Origin: Pirellulaceae bacterium
GTDB lineage: Bacteria; Planctomycetota; Planctomycetia; Pirellulales; Pirellulaceae
Direction of reading: 5' to 3'
DNA length: 12,626 nucleotides
NCBI GenBank assembly: GCA_020846515.1
Contig: JADLDX010000426.1
Coordinates: 1 to 12,626 of the forward strand
Shown: piece by piece, positions 1 to 5,905 of the stretch
How positions within the stretch are numbered: the stretch's first letter is position 1
Layout of the letters: each line of letters starts with the position of its first letter
Notes under the pieces: generated by a model
Told to the model about the DNA's origin: nothing
What the model saw: only the letters and a program-made list of their open reading frames with translations
The model's database searches: none
Translations under genes and position numbers: made by a program

Positions 1-856
1 AAGCCATCTCGTAATGCTCGATCCGATTCTGAATCTCCACATCCGGTACTTTGCTCAATTCATGCTGGTGCAATTCGCGCAAGCGGTCAAGCAGTTGGCG
101 TCGACTATGCGTATCAACGCCGGGTGGATTGCCCAAGTAGAGCACTGGATCTTCGGCGGCGCGAAACAAAACGCCTTGATGACGTGTCGGCAGAAATCCA
201 CTGCCCCACAAGTGTGCCCCTAAGGGTTGTCCGCCTTTGTCTTTGGTGATCAGCACGACGAAGGAAGGCAGTTCGGCGGATTCCTGACCTAAACCATAGC
301 TCAACCAGGCTCCGATACTAGGCCGACCAGCGATCTGAGTGCCGGTCTGCAAAAACGTCACCCCCGGACCATGATTGATGGCTTCGGTGTACATCGAATT
401 GACGACGCATAAATCATCTGCAATTGCGGCCGTATGCGGCAACTGATCGCTAATCCAAGCATCGCCTTGACCATACTGCTTGAATTTGAAAGGCGAACCC
501 ACCAATGGAATCGAAGACTGGTTGCCCGACATACCAGTTAGACGCTGACCACCGCGCACCGAATCGGGCAGTTGTTCACCGTTGAGTTTATTGAGCAGCG
601 GTTTGTAATCAAACAGATCCAACTGCGAAGGACCTCCGGACATGAACAAGTAGATCACGCGTTTTGCGCGCGGCGCAAAGTGCGGCTGGCCCAAGACGCC
701 GCGGTCCAGCGGAGCATTGGCCGAAGCCGGGAGCGGCTCAGCAGCCCCCGTCTCGCGTGTCTCGTGCGTCATCAGGTCAGCTAAGGCCAAGCCACCTAGA
801 CCCAAACCAGTTTGAGTCAAGAAGCCGCGACGCGTTGGCAATTGAAAGTTGAACAT
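1..856 (-). CDS. DUF1501 family secreted protein, partial (C-terminus beyond the left edge)
   Basis: Translating the minus strand from the ATG at 856-854 gives 285 codons open to the edge of the window. The N-terminus reads MFNFQLPTRRGFLTQTG, with a near-consensus twin-arginine motif (TRRGFLT) followed by a Gly/Leu-rich hydrophobic stretch, so export by Tat is likely. The next residues (VIYLFMSGGPSQLDLFDYKP, then a region with NSMYTEAINHGPG) are typical of the DUF1501 family, which is distantly related to sulfatase/alkaline-phosphatase folds. Full-length members are usually well over 400 residues, so the C-terminal part is missing. A Shine-Dalgarno sequence GAAGAGA (870-864) lies 7 nt before the ATG. 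It follows the PSD1/DUF1549 gene on the same strand after 131 bases. This pairing is very common in planctomycetes, and the two are presumed to work together at the cell surface. The biochemical function is not established. Confidence 0.93.
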   Translation of the reverse strand, partial: MFNFQLPTRRGFLTQTGLGLGGLALADLMTHETRETGAAEPLPASANAPLDRGVLGQPHFAPRAKRVIYLFMSGGPSQLDLFDYKPLLNKLNGEQLPDSVRGGQRLTGMSGNQSSIPLVGSPFKFKQYGQGDAWISDQLPHTAAIADDLCVVNSMYTEAINHGPGVTFLQTGTQIAGRPSIGAWLSYGLGQESAELPSFVVLITKDKGGQPLGAHLWGSGFLPTRHQGVLFRAAEDPVLYLGNPPGVDTHSRRQLLDRLRELHQHELSKVPDVEIQNRIEHYEMA

Positions 857-880
857 GAAGTTATCTCTTCGTTTTCTGTA

Positions 881-903
881 GACGAATCGCTCAGCGACTC
901 GTC
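881..903 (-). other. RNA hairpin in the PSD1-DUF1501 linker
   Basis: On the minus-strand RNA the arm GACGAGTCGC (903-894) pairs with GCGATTCGTC (890-881) across a three-base UGA loop. This gives a 10-bp stem with one G-U pair. On the plus strand the same position is an A-C mismatch, so the full stem exists only in the mRNA. It ends 10 nt before the Shine-Dalgarno sequence of the DUF1501 gene. It could protect mRNA ends or set the translation ratio of the two genes; that role is inferred. Confidence 0.6.
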
Positions 904-909
904 AATCCT

Positions 910-963
910 CTTCTTACTCTTACTACTCTTCTTACTCTTGCTACTCTTCTTACTCTTGCTACT
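910..963. repeat. Three tandem 18-nt repeats, purine-rich on the mRNA strand
   Basis: The plus strand shows CTTCTTACTCTTACTACT (910-927), then two identical copies of CTTCTTACTCTTGCTACT (928-945, 946-963); the first copy differs at one base. A related 13-mer ACTCTTATCGTTT occurs at 961-973 and again at 984-996, the second copy overlapping the end of the PSD1 gene. The period is a multiple of three. In the PSD1 reading frame beyond its stop it reads Ser-Ser-Lys-Ser-Lys-Lys. The unit length and the lack of unique spacers exclude a CRISPR array. Confidence 0.9.
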
Positions 964-987
964 CTTATCGTTTACTCTTATCCACTC

Positions 988-3900
988 TTATCGTTTGACG
1001 ACACAAACATCATGATTGAGCAGAGCTTGCGCCAAAATGGTGGCGGCCGCGGCCTCGGGGGCAGGGATGGCCGCCTCGCGGGCGGCGGTGCCCACCTTCA
1101 ATAGTTCGTCAGCCGACATAGGATGCTGTTGGTAGTACGTTAGCTGTTCCTGGTAGAGCTGCGTCAAGATCGCGACCTCTTTTTCATCGGCCGGGCGACT
1201 GAGGCAGCGCAGCGAGCCTTGCTCGATCATCTGTCGCACATTACCGCTGGCGACTTTATGCAAGGACTCGCCCAAGACGCGGGCGGCTTCGACATACTGA
1301 ACACCGTTGAGCATGATCAGAGCCTGGAGGGGCGAATCGGTGCGTTCACGTTTGGCGATACATACGGCGCGGCGTGGTGCGTCAAAGGCCAACATGGCCG
1401 GAGGCGGACCCGTGCGACGCCAGTTGGTATACAGACTGCGACGATAGACTCCATCGCCGCCACTCGGCTTGGCCGGCTTGAACGCTTCGCTCATTTCATA
1501 AGGATTGACCGGTGGGCCGCCGATTTGATGTTTGATTAAGCCAGCGGCAGCCAGAGCATTGTCACGAATCATCTCGGCCGGCAAACGAAAGCGAGAACCC
1601 CGCGCCAGCCACTCATTGTCCGGATCGTCGGTCATCAGCGTCACATTGCCCCAACTGCGTTGCTGATAGGTCTCACTCGTCACGATCGTCTTGACCAGGT
1701 CCTTCATATCCCAACCATGAGTCACCAGATGATGAGCCAACCAATCGAGCACTTCGGGATAAAGCGGACGTGAACCTTGACTGCCAAAGTCCTCGCTGGT
1801 CTTCACTAAACCGCGACCGAACAGGCTTTGCCACAGACGATTGACGGCCACGCGCGCCGTCAATGGATGACGTGGATCCGTCAACCACTGCGCGACGCCC
1901 AACCGATTCTTCGGCGCGCCCTCGGGCAGCGGCAGCAACCACTCTGGCACCCCCGCCGGCACCGGTTGGCTGCGCTGGTTGTATTCACCCCGTGTCAGGA
2001 TGTAAGCCTGTTTGGGTTGTTCCAACTCGCGCATGACCATAATCTCTTTGACTGCGTCTGCGGCACTCATGCTTTGGCCACGGAGCTTTTCTAATTCAGC
2101 CAGATGCCCCACCCACGATGCGTCCACGCTCTGCCAATAGTGTTCCTCAAGCAGCGCCGCACGGGTATCGGTAGCTGGAGTATCGGTAGCTGGGCTATCG
2201 GGCTCATGAGCGATTTGCACTGCCGCCGTGAGATCGTAGAGAGCTAGAGCTTCCAGGCGGCTGATCTGCCGTCCAAAAACATGGAACTCATCGATCAAGC
2301 CACCCTTAAAGCCACGGTCGCGAAAACGCTCGGCCAAAGAAATGTTGTCGCCACCGCCACCGGTAATCTCCTTGGTCAGTTTGTCTTTGATGACTTCGAC
2401 AACCGCCCTCTGGCCATTGACATAGATGGCCAGGCCCGCAGCCCGACTGCTGCCATCGTAGGTCACGGTGACATGCTGCCATTGGCCTAGCGGTACTTTG
2501 TCGCGAGTAGCAATCGAAATAGCATTGCCCGGCCAGAAATGAATCAATGACCACTTCAGCCGCCCATCCTCGATCAATAACTCGTAACCTCGACTGGCGG
2601 CGTCGGTCCACGCGCGCGAACGATGGAACACAACCGCCCGATCTTTTTCGTCGGGTGTCTGCATCCACAGCGAGATGCTCAGCGGTTCATGCCGCGCGAA
2701 GTTGCCGATGGTCAGATCGACGGAGTCATCACCTGTGAATTGAATCGCTTGCCCGGCTTGGCCAGGCACCAGTTTGTTCTCACCATTGAGCTTGGCTGGT
2801 TTGTCAGCCTCCAAGGCGTTGGCCAGCTTGCCCTCTTTCACTTCATCAAAGTTGAAGTAACCGAGTTGCTCAACTAGTAACGACTTCTCTAATTGACCAC
2901 GCAGATCTTCGGGTGACTGGTTACCAAGCCCGGCCAGCCACTGTTGGTAGGCTGCTTGTCGCGATTGTTTGAGACCATCGGATGACTTAACCAGGTCCGC
3001 GACCTTTTGTTCCAGTTCCTTGAGACGCTCTCTGGTCGGTGTATCGACCAACGTCAAAGTTGGCGTCGGAGGCGACTGGGTGAAAAAAGAATACAAACCG
3101 GCTTCGTCAATGTTGTGGAACATGCCGAACAGACCGTAGTAATCGGCTTGCGTGATCGGATCATACTTGTGATTGTGACAACGCGCACATTCGAAAGTCA
3201 GCCCGAGAAAGGCCGTAGCAAACGTCTGCACGCGATCGCAGACATACTCCACTCGATATTCTTCTTCGACGCTACCGCCTTCGGATTCTTGTTGATGAAG
3301 TCGATTAAATGCGGTGGCCAGAATTTGTTCGTCGGTCGCATCGGGCATCAGATCCCCAGCGATTTGCCAGGAGATAAAGCGATCGTACGGCATATTGCTG
3401 TTTAAGGCCTTGATCACCCAGTCACGCCACGGCCACATCTCGCGTTCGCGGTCGACCTGAAAACCAAAGCTATCGGCATAGCGGGCTGTGTCCAGCCAAT
3501 CGACCGCCATGCGTTCGCCATAGTGTTCGGAGGCCAATAAGCGATCCACTAACTTTTCGTAGGCCTTCGGGGAATCGTCATTGATAAATGCCTGGACCTC
3601 GGCGGGAGTCGGAGGCAAGCCAGTCAGATCAAAACTTAGGCGTCGAATTAACGTCGTGCGATCCGCAGCGGGCTGTGGCTGATAACCCTGTTCAGCCAGG
3701 CGGGCTCGTACCAGCCGATCGATCGGATGCACAACTTTGTCTTTGGTGGTCGTGTCTGTAGAGTTTTCAGGCAGACTAGTAGGTTTCAATGGAATGAACG
3801 CCCAATGCGGCTGATACTCAGCGCCGCTGGCGATCCACTGACGCAACGTTTCGACTTCCTTAGTTGTGAGCGGCTCGAGCTTGGAGCCGGGCGGCGGCAT

Positions 3901-4206
3901 TTGTTCATCAGGGTCACGGCTGAGCACGCGTCGAACCAATTCGGCCGCATCGGGTTTTCCCGGTTCAAACGCTCCGGCGGCGATAGCATCGTCGCGCACG
4001 TCTAATCGCAGATCAGCCTGGCGGTGGCCGGAATCTGGTCCGTGGCAAAAGAAACATTTGTCCGAAAGGATGGGCCGGACGTCTCGATTGAACTCGATGC
4101 GATCAGCCGCGTCTACGGAAAGCAAAACCAGACTATGGGCGGCTAGCGTGAGCCAAACCAACCGTAATCCGGACACAATGGTGGGGGGGAGGGCTGGAGT
4201 TTTCAT
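988..4206 (-). CDS. PSD1/DUF1549/LamG-like planctomycete cytochrome-C-type secreted protein
   Basis: A protein of 1,072 residues from the ATG at 4206. Residues 1-33 form a signal peptide (MKTP..., a long hydrophobic core, then VDA-AD). A planctomycete cytochrome-C-like region follows with a CxxCH haem-type motif (C51, C54, H55) and an MPPPGSKL stretch near 103. DUF1549 spans roughly 155-362 and contains a second CxxCH (C340, C343, H344, in FECARCHNHKYDP). A helical linker leads to a LamG/concanavalin-A-like jellyroll at about 455-640, and DUF1553 (PSD1) occupies roughly 760-1030. Proteins of this architecture are abundant in planctomycetes and are suspected to act in surface polysaccharide handling or electron transfer, without a proven reaction. 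It is followed by its usual DUF1501 partner. An alternative GTG start at 4248 has a better Shine-Dalgarno (GAGGG, 3 nt away) and would add 14 residues before the signal peptide; the ATG is preferred because it places the signal peptide at the N-terminus. A 15-bp duplication lies at 2165-2194. Confidence 0.93.
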   Translation of the reverse strand: MKTPALPPTIVSGLRLVWLTLAAHSLVLLSVDAADRIEFNRDVRPILSDKCFFCHGPDSGHRQADLRLDVRDDAIAAGAFEPGKPDAAELVRRVLSRDPDEQMPPPGSKLEPLTTKEVETLRQWIASGAEYQPHWAFIPLKPTSLPENSTDTTTKDKVVHPIDRLVRARLAEQGYQPQPAADRTTLIRRLSFDLTGLPPTPAEVQAFINDDSPKAYEKLVDRLLASEHYGERMAVDWLDTARYADSFGFQVDREREMWPWRDWVIKALNSNMPYDRFISWQIAGDLMPDATDEQILATAFNRLHQQESEGGSVEEEYRVEYVCDRVQTFATAFLGLTFECARCHNHKYDPITQADYYGLFGMFHNIDEAGLYSFFTQSPPTPTLTLVDTPTRERLKELEQKVADLVKSSDGLKQSRQAAYQQWLAGLGNQSPEDLRGQLEKSLLVEQLGYFNFDEVKEGKLANALEADKPAKLNGENKLVPGQAGQAIQFTGDDSVDLTIGNFARHEPLSISLWMQTPDEKDRAVVFHRSRAWTDAASRGYELLIEDGRLKWSLIHFWPGNAISIATRDKVPLGQWQHVTVTYDGSSRAAGLAIYVNGQRAVVEVIKDKLTKEITGGGGDNISLAERFRDRGFKGGLIDEFHVFGRQISRLEALALYDLTAAVQIAHEPDSPATDTPATDTRAALLEEHYWQSVDASWVGHLAELEKLRGQSMSAADAVKEIMVMRELEQPKQAYILTRGEYNQRSQPVPAGVPEWLLPLPEGAPKNRLGVAQWLTDPRHPLTARVAVNRLWQSLFGRGLVKTSEDFGSQGSRPLYPEVLDWLAHHLVTHGWDMKDLVKTIVTSETYQQRSWGNVTLMTDDPDNEWLARGSRFRLPAEMIRDNALAAAGLIKHQIGGPPVNPYEMSEAFKPAKPSGGDGVYRRSLYTNWRRTGPPPAMLAFDAPRRAVCIAKRERTDSPLQALIMLNGVQYVEAARVLGESLHKVASGNVRQMIEQGSLRCLSRPADEKEVAILTQLYQEQLTYYQQHPMSADELLKVGTAAREAAIPAPEAAAATILAQALLNHDVCVVKR
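2165..2194. repeat. 15-bp in-frame tandem duplication inside the PSD1 gene
   Basis: GTATCGGTAGCTGG plus one base occurs twice in succession, and a third degenerate start (CTATCGGG) follows. In the protein it encodes two PATDT units (SPATDTPATDT) in the linker between the LamG-like region and the DUF1553 part. The length is a multiple of three, so the frame is kept. It looks like a slippage-prone spacer. Confidence 0.85.
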
Positions 4207-4280
4207 AATGCCATTGTACCTGAAGAGTCCCTCGGCTGGAATTTGCACGAACCCTCGATAACTGTCGGCAAACGTGCATC

Positions 4281-4309
4281 TTGCATAAGCTGCCTAGCCC
4301 TACTAGACT
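4281..4309 (+). promoter_or_regulatory. Candidate sigma-70-type promoter for the FabZ-ACP-FabZ-KAS operon
   Basis: TTGCAT (4281-4286) and TAGACT (4304-4309) are separated by 17 bases. They match the classical -35 and -10 boxes at 3/6 and 4/6 positions. Transcription would start near 4316 and leave a leader of about 85 nt. The same layout with similar hexamers occurs upstream of kdsD (9136-9164), which adds some support. Confidence 0.4.
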
Positions 4310-4343
4310 TTCTGATTCATTAGGCCCGAGCCCTGCGCAGTGG

Positions 4344-4359
4344 CCAGCCAGATGGCTGG
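4344..4359. other. Short palindromic hairpin in the operon leader
   Basis: CCAGCC (4344-4349) and GGCTGG (4354-4359) are perfect inverted arms around AGAT. No T-tract follows, so it is not an intrinsic terminator. The string GCCAGATGG-CTGG also resembles the reverse complement of the palindromic repeat at 7658-7679, so it may be a worn relative of that element. Confidence 0.5.
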
Positions 4360-4401
4360 GGTCGATCAACCAGAGATAGGGGGCCCTCGGGAGAACATCG
4401 G

Positions 4402-4920
4402 ATGCGGTTTCGTCAGATTCATCGGATTTCACTCCTCGAGCCGGGCCAAAAAATAGAAGCCACCTGTGTTCTAACAGGACGAGAAGACTACCTGCGCGAT
4501 CATTTTCCGCGCTTTGCTGTCATGCCTGGTGTGATGATGCTGGAGTCGCTCTTTCAAGCATCGGCCTTGCTGGTTCGGGCCACCGATGGTTACAACATGG
4601 GTTTGGTCTTGCTTCAGGAAGCGAAAAACGTCAAGTTTTCGGACTTTGTGCAGCCTGGGCAGAGCCTGAATGTCGTTTCAGAGATTATAAAACACGGTGA
4701 TGAAACGACTTTGGTCAAAGCGACAGGCAGGAAAACGGATGCAGTGGCCGTGACGGCCAGATTGCTGCTTAAGCGTGGCTTTATCGAGGGTGGCACCCAG
4801 CTGTCCTATGCCGATCGCTATGCCAGCAATTACATGCGTGACTTGACACAACAACTGATGCAGGTACCTATGGGCGAAGAGTTCGCCCAGACAAACCAAT
4901 TTATTTGTAGGAAAGATTGA
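4402..4920 (+). CDS. FabZ-type 3-hydroxyacyl-ACP dehydratase (hotdog fold), canonical catalytic pair
   Basis: A hotdog-fold protein of 172 residues. The FabZ signature is visible as DHFPRFAVMPGVMMLESLFQ, with His34 and Glu48 exactly 14 residues apart, as in Escherichia coli FabZ. Both catalytic positions are therefore present, and dehydration of 3-hydroxyacyl-ACP to trans-2-enoyl-ACP in the cytoplasm is the expected reaction. The helix after the Glu is SLFQAS rather than the usual AMAQ, and a tail of about 45 residues (YADRYASNYMRDLTQQL...) extends beyond the normal fold. The ATG at 4402 has a Shine-Dalgarno GGGAG (4389-4393) 8 nt away. The ACP gene begins three bases after the stop, so the genes are almost certainly one transcription unit. 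It is first in an operon with a second dehydratase-like paralogue, which suggests a specialised rather than housekeeping role. Confidence 0.88.
   Translation: MRFRQIHRISLLEPGQKIEATCVLTGREDYLRDHFPRFAVMPGVMMLESLFQASALLVRATDGYNMGLVLLQEAKNVKFSDFVQPGQSLNVVSEIIKHGDETTLVKATGRKTDAVAVTARLLLKRGFIEGGTQLSYADRYASNYMRDLTQQLMQVPMGEEFAQTNQFICRKD
4872..4888. other. Perfect hairpin at the 3' end of the first dehydratase gene
   Basis: GGGCGAA (4872-4878) and TTCGCCC (4882-4888) form a 7-bp GC-rich stem with a 3-base loop, ending 35 bases before the ACP start codon. It is inside the coding sequence and has no T-tract. It may influence mRNA stability or coupling to the ACP gene, or may be a chance consequence of the codons for GEEFAQ. 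Confidence 0.45.
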
Positions 4921-4923
4921 GAG

Positions 4924-5304
4924 ATGGCAAATTCGGAAGAAGTTTTTTCCAAGGTACAGGCAGCCCTGGTCGATGCGTTGGGTGTCGAAGATGATGAAGT
5001 GACACCAGAAGCCACAATGGTGGGTGACCTGGGTGCCGAATCGATCGACTTCCTGGACATTGTTTTCAAACTTGAAAAGGCCTTCGGGATTTCGATACCA
5101 CGTGAAGAGCTTTTCCCAGATGATATTTTGACGAACGCTGCCTATGTCGAAAACGGCAAGGTAACCGCCGGTGGCCTGGCTGAGTTGAAAAAGCGATTGC
5201 CTTGGGCCGACTTGAGCAAGTTCGAGCAGAACCCGCGCGTGCAGGATTTCGGGAATCTGTTGACCGTTAACGACTTGTGTCGTTACGTGGAAAGCAAACT
5301 CTAG
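4924..5304 (+). CDS. Acyl carrier protein, long form with an insertion before the last helix
   Basis: 126 residues; a typical bacterial ACP has about 75-80. The phosphopantetheine site is clear: DLGAESIDFLD, with Ser40 as the predicted attachment residue at the start of helix II. The usual acidic helix and FGISIPREEL follow. In ordinary ACPs the last helix (TVQDAINYI-like) comes soon after; here it appears as LLTVNDLCRYVESKL at residues 112-126, after an extra segment of about 40 residues (about 67-110) containing AELKKRLPWADLSKFEQNP. It would carry acyl chains for the flanking dehydratases and ketosynthase. The start ATG lies three bases after the preceding stop, with purine-rich GAGAG immediately upstream and AGGA at 4909-4912. 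The family and phosphopantetheine site are certain; the role of the insert is unknown. Confidence 0.92.
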   Translation: MANSEEVFSKVQAALVDALGVEDDEVTPEATMVGDLGAESIDFLDIVFKLEKAFGISIPREELFPDDILTNAAYVENGKVTAGGLAELKKRLPWADLSKFEQNPRVQDFGNLLTVNDLCRYVESKL

Positions 5305-5325
5305 AGCACTGTTCCGGCAAACTCC

Positions 5326-5880
5326 ATGAGATGGTTTTGGATCGATCGCTTTGAGCGTTTTTTGTCAGGTGTCGAAGCGGTCGCGCTCAAAAACGTTACT
5401 TTCGCCGAAGAACCGCTGGACGACTATTTGCCCGGCAAGCCCCACTATCCGCATAGCCTGATTATTGAGGGTATGGCGCAGACCGGCGGCTTGTTGTTAT
5501 CTCAGTTGGATAACTTCGAGGCACGCATCGTTCTAGCCAAAGTAAGCAAAGCGGAGTTCTTTGCGTTGGTTGAACCTGGCGATCAATTGCGATTAACTGC
5601 CCGACTGCAAAGTGTTCAACCCGATGGCGCCATCATCGAAGGGCAAACGCATGTCGGCGATCGGCTGCAAGGCCAATTCGAAATGACCTTCGCCATCCTG
5701 GACGAAAGCTACGGAGACGCTTCGTTCTTTGAACCGGTTGGCTTGATGCGCATGCTGCGCGTCTTAAGATTGTTTGAAGTGGGCGTCGATCAACATGGCC
5801 AACCAATTCCCATTCCTCAGGCTATGCTGGACGCTGAACGCACCGAGGTGCAAGGGTACGATCTGTCGCCCTTAGGGTAA
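5326..5880 (+). CDS. FabZ-like hotdog protein lacking the canonical catalytic histidine
   Basis: 184 residues beginning MRWFWIDRF. It has the hotdog core DYLPGKPHYPHSLIIEGMAQ, which aligns without gaps to E. coli FabZ around PGKP and the EAMAQ helix. Glu48 is kept, but the position 14 residues before it, where FabZ has its catalytic His, is Tyr34. His40 and His43 lie nearby but not at the family position. The protein may be an inactive or altered partner of the dehydratase encoded at 4402, a thioesterase-like or regulatory hotdog, or an enzyme using a relocated His. A tail of about 50 residues follows the fold. The start codon has only a weak ribosome binding site 21 bases after the ACP stop, so translation may depend on coupling. 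It sits between the ACP and the ketosynthase in the same operon. Hotdog membership is confident; activity is open. Confidence 0.88.
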   Translation: MRWFWIDRFERFLSGVEAVALKNVTFAEEPLDDYLPGKPHYPHSLIIEGMAQTGGLLLSQLDNFEARIVLAKVSKAEFFALVEPGDQLRLTARLQSVQPDGAIIEGQTHVGDRLQGQFEMTFAILDESYGDASFFEPVGLMRMLRVLRLFEVGVDQHGQPIPIPQAMLDAERTEVQGYDLSPLG

Positions 5881-5905
5881 ACCTGACCATTAGGATATGA
5901 GACGC

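Larger units (their letters stand above)
857..987 (-). other. Intergenic linker between PSD1 and DUF1501 genes with repeat and RNA hairpin
   Basis: These 131 bases contain no recognisable gene. Reading along the minus-strand mRNA there is a purine-rich Ser/Lys-codon-like tandem repeat (about 963-910), then a 10-bp hairpin (903-881), then the Shine-Dalgarno sequence and start of the DUF1501 gene. No T-tract follows the hairpin, so the linker probably does not stop transcription and the two genes are likely co-transcribed. Confidence 0.7.
4207..4401. other. Divergent intergenic region between the PSD1 gene and the acyl-chain operon
   Basis: No gene is supported here. It holds a candidate promoter for the rightward operon (4281-4309), a short perfect hairpin (4344-4359) that would lie in the operon's 5' leader, and the upstream region of the leftward PSD1 gene. 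For that gene a TACAAT sequence (minus strand, 4218-4213) sits only 6 bases before the ATG, but no convincing -35 box accompanies it. Confidence 0.6.

Noticed and set aside
910..996. CRISPR array
   Set aside because: The units are contiguous 18-mers with no unique spacers, and no cas-like gene is nearby.
812..1015. Plus-strand frame of 67 codons encoding a long run of Leu/Phe (apparent membrane protein)
   Set aside because: The Leu-rich run is only the reverse strand of the 18-nt CTT/ACT repeat. The frame overlaps the starts and ends of two well-supported minus-strand genes and has no Shine-Dalgarno sequence.
3007..3405. Plus-strand frame of 132 codons inside the PSD1 gene
   Set aside because: It lies wholly antisense to the conserved DUF1549 region and shows no motif; it is a by-product of codon bias in that gene.
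4133..4432. Minus-strand frame of 99 codons crossing the divergent intergenic region
   Set aside because: It overlaps the starts of two confident genes on both sides, shows no recognisable domain, and its composition looks like an out-of-frame reading.
4872..4888. Intrinsic terminator within the first dehydratase gene
   Set aside because: The stem is strong but no T-run follows, and the ACP gene starts 35 bases later in the same operon, so it was kept only as a hairpin.
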